24,090 bases of DNA from CALFVT01 sp039989855 (GTDB lineage: Bacteria > Pseudomonadota > Alphaproteobacteria > Caulobacterales > Maricaulaceae). A program made the position numbers and the translations under genes. The notes below the pieces were generated by a model. That model searched no databases. It was not told the origin of the DNA and saw only the letters and a list, made by a program, of their open reading frames with translations. Positions 1 through 5,980 of this stretch are shown piece after piece. Within the stretch, counting starts at the first letter, position 1; the number at the start of each line of letters is the position of its first letter. The stretch lies in contig JBDXGZ010000020.1 of assembly GCA_039989855.1 (NCBI GenBank), positions 1-24,090 of the forward strand. Direction: 5' to 3'.

Positions 1-1
1 C

Positions 2-97
2 GTCCGAGGTCGGAAGGACAATCGCGCCGAATGTTCTTATATTCCGATACGACAAAGTGAACGAATGATCCATAAATTTAGATCAATGAGACTTTGA
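2..97 (+). pseudogene. IS6 family transposase C-terminal fragment
   Basis: Reading from base 2 gives about 31 residues up to TGA at 95-97. The stretch GRKDNRAECSYIPIRQSER matches the region around the third catalytic acid (the E of AENSH) and the following basic RRRER-type motif of IS6/IS26 transposases. It aligns residue by residue with the second IS6 relic in this window (GRKNNLAENSHLPIQRRER). The frame then ends abruptly, about 40-50 residues before a normal IS6 C-terminus, and I cannot find the missing part in other frames. The rest of the gene would lie left of the window. The two relics look clearly diverged at DNA level, so they are not recent copies of one element. Confidence rests on this one motif. 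Confidence 0.6.
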
Positions 98-753
98 AAA
101 ATTAGAAAGCTTGATCTGCGTGATTAACCTGATTAAGCCAATGGAGATTATGAAACAACTTATCACCAGTATGCTAATTAGCAGCGGCGGAGTTGATTGA
201 TCAAAAAAATCTGCACATCTGAAGGGTATTTTACTGTTCATCTAGAATTACTCTGCCATTTTTTCTTATTTGTTTTGACATATGGATAGTCACTATTTCT
301 TTTAGTCAAATACCCTGCTACATCGCAAACTAATGTAGCCTTAGCTATTGCCTCTCTTGTGGGCTACATAACTCAACATAGCTGAGAGGATAATAAAGGC
401 GGTTATGTTGAAACTAAAAGCAAGTTGCTGACTCAAGCCATAGGAATATCAAGCTCCTTGAAGATGTTTGGTGTTTTCTTCTTGAAGCCAAAGAAGCCAC
501 TCTTTGAATATTGAGTGACTGCCGGGTCATATGGCTGCGTAATCTAAAGCAAGGGAATACACACCTCAACAGCGGCCCTTTGAAGACGTATTCGTGCAGG
601 TCTAGCTATCGCACCGAGGCGTTACAGTGATATAAGCTCTAGCAATGACGGCTCGCAGGTTTAGCTTTGTTGCGTTATAAGCACCTTAAGTTTGAGAACA
701 TAACAAGTTCGATAAATAATCCTGCTCAAACGGTTCTAAATACCCAATAAAAG
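98..753. other. Gene-free stretch after IS6 relic
   Basis: No reading frame with convincing coding character, no tRNA-like sequence and no strong hairpin was found by eye in either strand. It is probably decayed mobile-element or intergenic DNA between the IS6 fragment and the promoter region of the gene at 819. Confidence 0.5.
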
Positions 754-778
754 TGATCCATATTGCAAGCTAACCGTA
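754..778 (+). promoter_or_regulatory. Possible ECF (RpoE/ChrR-type) promoter
   Basis: TGATCC (754-759) is followed after 15 bp by CGTA (775-778), 41 bp before the ATG of the 344-aa gene. The pattern resembles the three better T[C/A]ATCC-N16-CGTA sites in this window and has the TGATC-type -35 that I recall for alphaproteobacterial RpoE-ChrR systems. The spacer is one base shorter, so it is weaker than the others. Confidence 0.4.
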
Positions 779-818
779 TGTAATACGGAAACAGTTATTA
801 ATTACAGGTATAGTATCC

Positions 819-1853
819 ATGTTGGAAACACAGAATCTATCAGAGCCAGAGTTAAACATTGGAGAGCGTGCAATAAAGAATGCGCCAAACCTAAAGTTAA
901 AGAATGGCCAAAACTGCATTCCACAACATTATCTGACCTATGAACATACTCGTGAGACAGTTGAGGCACTAATCAAGGACATCTCATATAGTACACATTA
1001 TCCCATTTTCATTAGCCATGACAAGGGCGGTTTATTTCTTCAAATCGGGATTATTGGGTATGACAATTATAAATCTACGCAATCTCAGCACGGACAAAAA
1101 ATAGTATTCGGCCGCAAATGGCGAATTGAACCTAATCTACCTACATCTGAAATTATTCAAACGGCATTTCTCGCAATTAAAAAAGCAAGAGAACATGAAA
1201 TACGCGAACTCTTTGTTATTCGTAGAGAAGCAAGAAATGCGACACCCTTTAGCAATCATCATGACTTACCTCTAATGGAACGTAATCATGACCTATTGGA
1301 AAATTCTGACACCGAAATTGCCAATGCAGACCTAAGAAGCGCTGTAAAGCATGTCAGCTTTGACGGTGGCCAGTTTGAAGTTGAGGACATAGAAACACTC
1401 CGTTCAGGCCTCACGATCGTAACCCTCAAGTACACTGCGAATGCAAACAAGAATAGCGCATCATTCATTGAAGGTACAGTCACACTGCCGTTAAAGCAAA
1501 TAAACGCCAACGCACTTTATCATAGCCTTATGAAAGAGCTAATAGCGATAAGCGATAGTCATGTGGATGAGACATTTGCATATAAAGGGTTCAAACGGTT
1601 TAGCGCGCAGCTTGAGGTAGCGGCGATTGCGGACCTCTCAATTGACGTTAGACAAGCCCCGAAGGCCCTACTCAAAACTGATGGCGATAATTATGAGTTT
1701 TCTAAACGATTTGAAACCGAGCGTTATGATACTGATCTTACCCGCGTGCCTCAGCTAACTCAATCACCTTATAGCAAAACCCTTTATTCGTATCTTTCAC
1801 GCATGAAGCTCACAAACTTTGATATGCTTATAAAAGCTCAGACACAGGGTTGA
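819..1853 (+). CDS. Uncharacterised 344-aa protein
   Basis: I do not recognise this protein. It is soluble in appearance, with no signal peptide or membrane segment, mixed alpha/beta composition and no catalytic motif that I can name. A central stretch, about residues 105-130 (EIIQTAFLAIKKAREHEIRE), is helical. The C-terminal third is rich in charged and aromatic residues. The ATG at 819 has only a weak ribosome site, but the next in-frame Met is far inside. It lies 96 bp upstream of the ActR-type regulator on the same strand and may share a transcript with it. The possible ECF promoter at 754-778 would place it under the local sigma factor. That it is a real gene is supported by length and ordinary codon use; its function is unknown. 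Confidence 0.7.
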   Translation: MLETQNLSEPELNIGERAIKNAPNLKLKNGQNCIPQHYLTYEHTRETVEALIKDISYSTHYPIFISHDKGGLFLQIGIIGYDNYKSTQSQHGQKIVFGRKWRIEPNLPTSEIIQTAFLAIKKAREHEIRELFVIRREARNATPFSNHHDLPLMERNHDLLENSDTEIANADLRSAVKHVSFDGGQFEVEDIETLRSGLTIVTLKYTANANKNSASFIEGTVTLPLKQINANALYHSLMKELIAISDSHVDETFAYKGFKRFSAQLEVAAIADLSIDVRQAPKALLKTDGDNYEFSKRFETERYDTDLTRVPQLTQSPYSKTLYSYLSRMKLTNFDMLIKAQTQG

Positions 1854-1949
1854 GCATGATGTGCCTTGGGCCATCCCAGTAGAGATAAAACAGCTTATTT
1901 CAATCCAAATACGAACTTCATGCGTAGTGTAAACAAATGGAGAGTTATC

Positions 1950-2495
1950 GTGACACATTATGACATTCCTGAAGACAACACTCTTTTGATACTTGACGAT
2001 GATGGCCCTTTTCGTAAGAGATTAGGCCGCGCCATGGAACATAGAGGTTTCACCGTAACTTTAGCCGAGAGCGTCATAGAGGCTCAGGCGTTCATAAGAA
2101 CTAACCCGCCTGCATTCGCAGTATTAGATATGCGTCTTGAGGATGGGAACGGCCTTGATGTCATCGAAAAATTAAATATCTTGCGTGAAGATTGTAAGAT
2201 GGTGATGCTAACAGGATACAGTAATTTAACTACGGCAGTGACAGCTGTTAAACGTGGCGCAGTCAATTATTTAGCGAAACCAGCCGATGCAGATGATGTC
2301 TGTAAAGTTTTACTCTCAGTGCAAGATGAAGCCCCAGAAATACCTGACGATCCAATGTCTGCTAATCGTGTCAGATGGGAGCATATTCAGCGTGTATATG
2401 AACTATGCAATAATAACGTATCTGAGTCAGCCCGGAGACTAAAAATGCACCGTCGGACATTGCAGCGCATTCTAGGTAAAAGAGCTCCGCATTAG
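1950..2495 (+). CDS. actR: ActR/RegA/PrrA family response regulator
   Basis: This is a 181-aa redox-type response regulator. Residues about 11-125 form a receiver domain with acidic pocket D16-D18, phosphoacceptor D60 (AVLDMRLEDGNG), the TGYS threonine and the KPAD lysine. The C-terminal about 45 residues form a Fis-type helix-turn-helix (VRWEHIQRVYELCNNNVSES, then ARRLKMHRRTLQRI), nearly diagnostic of the ActR/RegA/PrrA family. I chose the GTG at 1950, preceded by GGAG at 1939-1942, because it gives the family's usual length of about 180 residues. An upstream in-frame ATG at 1866 would add a 28-residue tail that the family lacks. In other Alphaproteobacteria this regulator works with the membrane kinase ActS/RegB/PrrB to control respiration and redox genes. 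No kinase or SenC gene is adjacent here, so it is an orphan locally. Confidence 0.93.
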   Translation: MTHYDIPEDNTLLILDDDGPFRKRLGRAMEHRGFTVTLAESVIEAQAFIRTNPPAFAVLDMRLEDGNGLDVIEKLNILREDCKMVMLTGYSNLTTAVTAVKRGAVNYLAKPADADDVCKVLLSVQDEAPEIPDDPMSANRVRWEHIQRVYELCNNNVSESARRLKMHRRTLQRILGKRAPH

Positions 2496-2716
2496 AATGT
2501 GTCATCAAGACCAGAAATATTCACATGGCACATAGACGTTTTCCAGACAACTTCATTATTTTACGCCGAGAGCGGGCGCAGGTAGTCTTACTTCATATGA
2601 AATCACCGTTGTGTCTTTGTATGATGAGATCAGCATTGATCATATAAAATTTTATTGGGGCCTAAAGGAACAAAATATCATATTTATCATATAGGCTGAC
2701 ATGCAGCCCAGCGGCT

Positions 2717-3292
2717 TTAACCCGCGTAAGCCTTTATCCAATCGATATCTAATCGAAAGGCTCCGTCTCTGCCATCGGCTAGAATTATGCCGAGTTCCTT
2801 GATGTTAGATTTATTAAATGTTGCGCCCATCACGGAACGGCCAAAGACGGAAGCCACGAGATCATCAAATTGGACAGATACTGTAGACCATTTTCCCGTG
2901 GGAGTTTGTGGAATAGCAACTTGGAATGAAACGGGGCGCAGATTATAGCGTTCATCTGTCCTAAGCGTAATCTTATAATTTCGTCCGTCGGATTTTACTC
3001 GGAGAGACAGCCCGATAGCACCACTTAACTGGCCAGGAGTGACATCCGCGCGAACCGATGAAAACCCGCCTCCGTCCGTATTGATATTGCCCTTAAAAAC
3101 CATATATCCGTTCTCGAAACTTGGCCCGCCTGATGACCGGCCCCCCATGACGCCATCATTGACGGCGCGCCATTTCGTGTATGAATCAGCCTTACCAAAA
3201 TTTTCGTCCATTGAGAGATCCTCGGAGTTTGCACATGCAGAAAAAGGAAAGGCAATTGTGATTGCCAAAATAAAGTAAATTAGTTGCTTCAT
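2717..3292 (-). CDS. CIA30-domain (NDUFAF1-like) exported protein
   Basis: A 191-aa protein with a hydrophobic N-terminus ending in FPFSAC (Cys20). This could be a lipoprotein signal, although F at -3 is atypical, so signal peptidase I export is also possible. Residues about 35-190 match the CIA30 family, a galactose-binding-like beta sandwich. Visible hallmarks are WRAVNDGVMGGRSSG, GGGFSSVRAD, LRVKSDGRNYKITLRTD, then W-x-x-V-x-V-x-F, and a C-terminal LGIILADGRDGAFRLDIDWI. In mitochondria the family helps assemble complex I; the bacterial exported versions are uncharacterised. The gene stands alone on the minus strand, divergent from the sigma-factor operon. The leader upstream contains an ECF-type promoter and a hairpin with U-rich tail, so expression probably depends on read-through of that hairpin or on a promoter I do not see. 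Ribosome site is poor (AAAGAG at about 14 nt). Confidence 0.85.
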   Translation of the reverse strand: MKQLIYFILAITIAFPFSACANSEDLSMDENFGKADSYTKWRAVNDGVMGGRSSGGPSFENGYMVFKGNINTDGGGFSSVRADVTPGQLSGAIGLSLRVKSDGRNYKITLRTDERYNLRPVSFQVAIPQTPTGKWSTVSVQFDDLVASVFGRSVMGATFNKSNIKELGIILADGRDGAFRLDIDWIKAYAG

Positions 3293-3320
3293 GTATGCTG
3301 GTTTACTCTTTGCTCACGGT

Positions 3321-3424
3321 AAAATTAATAAAATTGCCATCGCAAAGGGGCGATGCGATGGCAGTCAGTTGGCACTCCAGTGAAGAGAGGGGCTGGAATG
3401 CAACTTATATTATGTTGTACACTT
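3321..3424 (-). ncRNA. Candidate ECF-controlled small RNA, CU-rich loops
   Basis: On the minus strand, starting about 6-10 nt after the ECF-type promoter at 3430-3456, lies a non-coding segment of about 100 nt. It has two hairpins. The first (3374-3399) has a 7-bp stem ATTCCAG/CTGGAGT and a 12-nt loop CCCCUCUCUUCA. The second (3335-3363) is a perfect 9-bp stem with loop AUCGCCCCUUU, followed by AUUUUAUUAAUUUU. Exposed C/U-rich loops that can pair with ribosome-binding sites, plus a Rho-independent end, are typical of alphaproteobacterial stress RNAs such as GsrN and the cuckoo RNAs of Rhodobacter. The alternative is a long CIA30 leader with an attenuator. It is predicted from sequence only. 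Confidence 0.55.
3335..3363 (-). terminator. Rho-independent terminator upstream of CIA30
   Basis: Perfect inverted repeat TGCCATCGC (3335-3343) and GCGATGGCA (3355-3363) with an 11-nt loop. Read on the minus strand it is followed by ATTTTATTAATTTT; on the plus strand there is no T tract. It therefore acts toward CIA30, ending the candidate small RNA or attenuating the CIA30 leader. Confidence 0.7.
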
Positions 3425-3429
3425 ACTAC

Positions 3430-3456
3430 TACGAAACCATATTAGGGTTGGATTAA
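3430..3456 (-). promoter_or_regulatory. ECF-type promoter (minus strand)
   Basis: On the minus strand TTAATCC (3456-3450) is followed after exactly 16 bp by CGTA (3433-3430). It differs by one base from the -35 of the two TTCATCC-N16-CGTA sites at 3587 and 5595. It points into the candidate small RNA and CIA30 and lies back to back with the sigma-operon promoter. Confidence 0.6.
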
Positions 3457-3586
3457 ATATCCTGCCAATTTTGTTATAAAAAGCGTTTGATTTCGAAGAC
3501 TGAATATAAAGTCGAAATAAAGTTCACTACTATAAGAATGCGTGCTAAGCTCAGAATGTGATACGCATTGAAGAAATGAATAAATA

Positions 3587-3613
3587 TTCATCCACTTACA
3601 GACCTAGCTCGTA
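3587..3613 (+). promoter_or_regulatory. ECF-type promoter of the sigma/anti-sigma operon
   Basis: TTCATCC (3587-3593), 16-bp spacer ending in CT, then CGTA (3610-3613) and T-A-G-G. The layout is identical to the site at 5595-5621. The start of transcription would fall near 3620, giving a short leader that contains AGGAG at 3623-3627 before the ATG at 3635. Position and match suggest autoregulation. Confidence 0.68.
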
Positions 3614-3634
3614 TAGGTTTTACAGGAGTAATGA

Positions 3635-4285
3635 ATGTCTAATATTCAAACTGAAATCTTATCAGGGCCTAAACTGGCGGCAGTCACCACCACGGCTGCT
3701 TCCGTGACCGTAATGCCCGGCCGAGCCGATAAGGATTCTGAACTGATGGCAAGAATTGTTGCGTCTTCGGATAGACGCGCATTAGAAGAAATTGCCGTAC
3801 ACTATGGCCCGAGACTCAAATCTTTTTTAACGTTTCGCGGTGAGTCTGAGCAAACTGCTGAAGATATTATACAGGATGTCATAATTCTTGTGTGGACAAA
3901 GGCTACGCAATTTGACGCGCAAAAAGGTTCCTTTTCGGCCTGGGTTTATAGGATGACTCGGAATAAATGGATCGACCACAAACGTAAGCACAATCGCCTG
4001 CAACCGACTGCGCCCGACATCATGGCCACTTTATCTGATGATTATGTCGAAGCTGCGGATATAGGTTTTGATCGGGCTGAAAGCTCTCAGGCCGTTAGAA
4101 AACGTATGGCGTTACTACCGAATGAACAAAAGAAAATATTGCACATGTCCTTTTTTGAAGGGCTATCGCACAATCAAATAGCCGAACGTACAGGGCTTCC
4201 ATTGGGAACCGTTAAGGGGCGCATACGCGCGTCACTGAAGAAAATGCGGCCAGGGCTAAATGATTTCCGAGGAATAGATCAATGA
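3635..4285 (+). CDS. rpoE: ECF RNA polymerase sigma factor (ECF11/RpoE-ChrR type)
   Basis: A 216-aa sigma70-family factor with region 2 at about residues 45-112 (AEDIIQDVIILVWTKA, then GSFSAWVYRMTRNKWIDHKR) and region 4 at about 155-207 (LPNEQKKILHMSFFEGLSHN, then a GTVKGRIRASLKKMR recognition segment). There is no region 3 and no C-terminal extension, as in ECF factors. The first 35 residues are a low-complexity leader before the usual DSELMARI start. The ATG at 3635 has AGGAG 7 nt upstream. The stop overlaps the anti-sigma gene by 4 nt (ATGA). With its ChrR-like partner it corresponds to the ECF11 group, whose Rhodobacter sphaeroides member directs the singlet-oxygen response. Sites like its own promoter also precede the AarF operon and the CIA30/small RNA region, so those are its likely targets. 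Confidence 0.92.
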   Translation: MSNIQTEILSGPKLAAVTTTAASVTVMPGRADKDSELMARIVASSDRRALEEIAVHYGPRLKSFLTFRGESEQTAEDIIQDVIILVWTKATQFDAQKGSFSAWVYRMTRNKWIDHKRKHNRLQPTAPDIMATLSDDYVEAADIGFDRAESSQAVRKRMALLPNEQKKILHMSFFEGLSHNQIAERTGLPLGTVKGRIRASLKKMRPGLNDFRGIDQ

Positions 4286-4968
4286 ATACAAAAACAGATT
4301 CTCAATATTATACGGTTGATGATGATTGGCTGGCTTCATATTGTGCAGGTGGTCTATCCGCGGCAAAACGTTTTGTCCTGAATTGCCAAGTCGCAATCAA
4401 TCCACACCTCTCAAAGCGTGTGGAAACATTGGAAACGGTTGGCGGCGTATTGCTCGAGTCTGCTAAAGGCGAGCCATTGTCTGATAATTTCATGTCCCGC
4501 ATATTTACGCAGATAGATACACCCAATGCACCTCTTGCTGAGGCAACTTATTCCAATGAACACAGCTCAAAAAGTCAGCTTGATGGATGGGTTCCAGCCC
4601 CTTTGGTAGACTTTCTAAAGCGCGAAAATACACCACTTAAATGGAAGAATATAGGGTTTGGTGTTGCGCGCATTCCGTTATTGCAAGAAGGGCGGGAAAA
4701 ACTATACCTACTTAAATCTAAGCCTGGCCTAAAAATGCCGCTCCATTCCCATTACGGCGAAGAATGGGCATTAATACTACAAGGTGGTTACCATGTGGGT
4801 ACGGAAGGCTACACTCGAGGCGATGTGCATAGAGAAGATGAATCGTGTACGCATAGGCCTATAATCGATGACCACGGTGAGCCCTGTATTACGTTGGTAG
4901 CGAGTGAAGGTGGTGTTAAATTTTCAAATCCAACCCTTAAGCTGATGAAACCGATCCTCGGTATTTAA
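4282..4968 (+). CDS. chrR: ChrR-like cupin anti-sigma factor
   Basis: A 228-aa protein with the two-domain plan of ChrR. The N-terminal anti-sigma domain (about 1-85) contains DDDWLASYCAGGLS and the long helix that follows. The C-terminal cupin (about 105-228) keeps the metal ligands H155, H157, E161 and H191, with the same spacing as H141/H143/E147/H177 of R. sphaeroides ChrR. The N-terminal zinc motif is not conserved: where ChrR has H-x3-C-x2-C, this protein has C35-x3-I39-x2-H42, and the first His is also missing. The domain may therefore hold its fold without zinc or with different ligands. It is co-translated with the sigma factor (4-nt overlap) and by family precedent would sequester it at the inner membrane face or cytosol until stress is sensed through the cupin. 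Confidence 0.88.
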   Translation: MNTKTDSQYYTVDDDWLASYCAGGLSAAKRFVLNCQVAINPHLSKRVETLETVGGVLLESAKGEPLSDNFMSRIFTQIDTPNAPLAEATYSNEHSSKSQLDGWVPAPLVDFLKRENTPLKWKNIGFGVARIPLLQEGREKLYLLKSKPGLKMPLHSHYGEEWALILQGGYHVGTEGYTRGDVHREDESCTHRPIIDDHGEPCITLVASEGGVKFSNPTLKLMKPILGI

Positions 4969-5002
4969 TTGGATAATAAATCTAAAAAGCAAGGAAGTTT
5001 CC

Positions 5003-5401
5003 GTGCATTATATAATAGCATATTTTGCTGCAATAATCGTCTTTTTCATTATAGATTTTGTTTGGATTGGAACGATTGCAAGAGAGTTTTACAAAAACCA
5101 AATCGGACATCTCAGAGGGGTAGAGGTCAATGTCCCAGCAGCCATAATGTTTTATCTTATGTATATTGCCGGCATCATGATCTTCGCTGTTAAGCCAGCA
5201 TTAGTTTCTGGTAGCATCAAGCCAGCCCTCATCTATGGCGCACTTTTTGGTTTTTTTTGCTACGCGACCTATGATTTCACAAACTATGCAACCTTGAAGA
5301 ATTGGCCGCTAAAAATGGTTGTTGTCGATATAACCTGGGGCATCTTCTTGACCGGATCAGTTGCGATGGCTGCTGCTTGGGTTGCGCTTAAATTTGTATG
5401 A
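5003..5401 (+). CDS. DUF2177 family inner-membrane protein
   Basis: A 132-aa protein with about four hydrophobic segments and the family signatures IIDFVWIG near the N-terminus, YATYDFTNYATLKNWP in the third quarter and DITWGIF near the end. It starts with GTG at 5003 behind AAGGAAG (4991-4997), 34 bp after the anti-sigma stop, so it is the third gene of the operon. DUF2177 genes are commonly found next to RpoE-ChrR pairs and lipid-modifying genes, which suggests a role in the membrane response to oxidative stress, but no biochemical activity is established. A longer overlapping frame beginning at 4969 lacks family resemblance and was not used. Confidence 0.9.
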   Translation: MHYIIAYFAAIIVFFIIDFVWIGTIAREFYKNQIGHLRGVEVNVPAAIMFYLMYIAGIMIFAVKPALVSGSIKPALIYGALFGFFCYATYDFTNYATLKNWPLKMVVVDITWGIFLTGSVAMAAAWVALKFV

Positions 5402-5594
5402 AATAGAATCTAGAACTTTCGAACGCTTATCTGACTTATCTTCTATAACGACGTACCGGGTCATAGACTACATAAACAAATCATTTTACCATTCGCTCCC
5501 GCGGTAAAGTCGTGATTTCAACAGTTGGCCTTAAGCGCTCTATAGCGCCACTCTAATAAAAGTATGTGTCGATTCAGCAGTCCATTCATTTAAA

Positions 5595-5621
5595 TTCATC
5601 CATCTGAGTGTTCAACTCGTA
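5595..5621 (+). promoter_or_regulatory. ECF-type promoter of the membrane protein/aarF operon
   Basis: TTCATCC (5595-5601), 16-bp spacer ending in ACT, then CGTA (5618-5621) and GGG. Every constrained position agrees with the site at 3587-3613. Transcription would begin near 5628, leaving a short leader with GGAGGAG (5641-5647) before the GTG at 5655. Confidence 0.68.
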
Positions 5622-5654
5622 GGGTCTATATAACAATCAAGGAGGAGATTTAAA

Positions 5655-5954
5655 GTGTCACAAATTTACGAAAATATTATGGATTCAGAAAAAAATCCGC
5701 TCATGCAACTGGCTGTAACGCAGCGCTTTCAAATGATGGTTCTCCTCAGTACACTGTGGACCGTTATATTCACAGCAAGCATTAGCGTATGGTTCTTATA
5801 TGGAGTTCTATGGATAGGTTATATTTTTATGGCAGTTGGACTACTGCTAACACCCATTATTTTTCAGTACGCCCCAAAATCCAGAACCCTCACCTATAGA
5901 GATTTTCCGCGTGAAGATGGAACAGCGCGCTACGACGATGTTTGGGGGGCGTAG
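5655..5954 (+). CDS. Small two-TM membrane protein
   Basis: A 99-aa protein that I cannot assign to a named family. It has a charged N-terminal 20 residues, two strong hydrophobic segments (about 28-50 and 53-70, rich in W, F, I and L), and a polar C-terminal tail of about 30 residues (RTLTYRDFPREDGTARYDDV). This is the shape of a two-helix inner-membrane protein with both ends on the same side. It starts with GTG at 5655 behind an excellent ribosome site, GGAGGAG, about 7 nt upstream. It is directly downstream of the ECF-type promoter and 26 bp before the AarF kinase, so the two are probably co-transcribed and may act together. Function unknown. Confidence 0.78.
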   Translation: MSQIYENIMDSEKNPLMQLAVTQRFQMMVLLSTLWTVIFTASISVWFLYGVLWIGYIFMAVGLLLTPIIFQYAPKSRTLTYRDFPREDGTARYDDVWGA

Positions 5955-5980
5955 TTAAATTTACCTACAAATAAGAACCT

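Noticed and set aside
1866..1949. N-terminal extension of the ActR regulator from ATG 1866
   Set aside because: Adds 28 residues absent from the family, while GTG 1950 has a ribosome site and gives the usual length.
2644..2655. ATAAAATTTTAT palindrome
   Set aside because: Low-complexity AT palindrome in intergenic DNA, expected by chance in an AT-leaning region.
2694..2708. GGCTG-acatg-CAGCC hairpin after the CIA30 gene
   Set aside because: Only 5 bp and followed by a mixed AT tail; could be a weak terminator but below what I would call.
4969..5193. Open frame of 74 codons overlapping the DUF2177 gene
   Set aside because: It follows the anti-sigma stop directly, but its product is Cys/Arg/Asn-rich with no family look, while the overlapping frame from GTG 5003 is a clear DUF2177 membrane protein with a good ribosome site.
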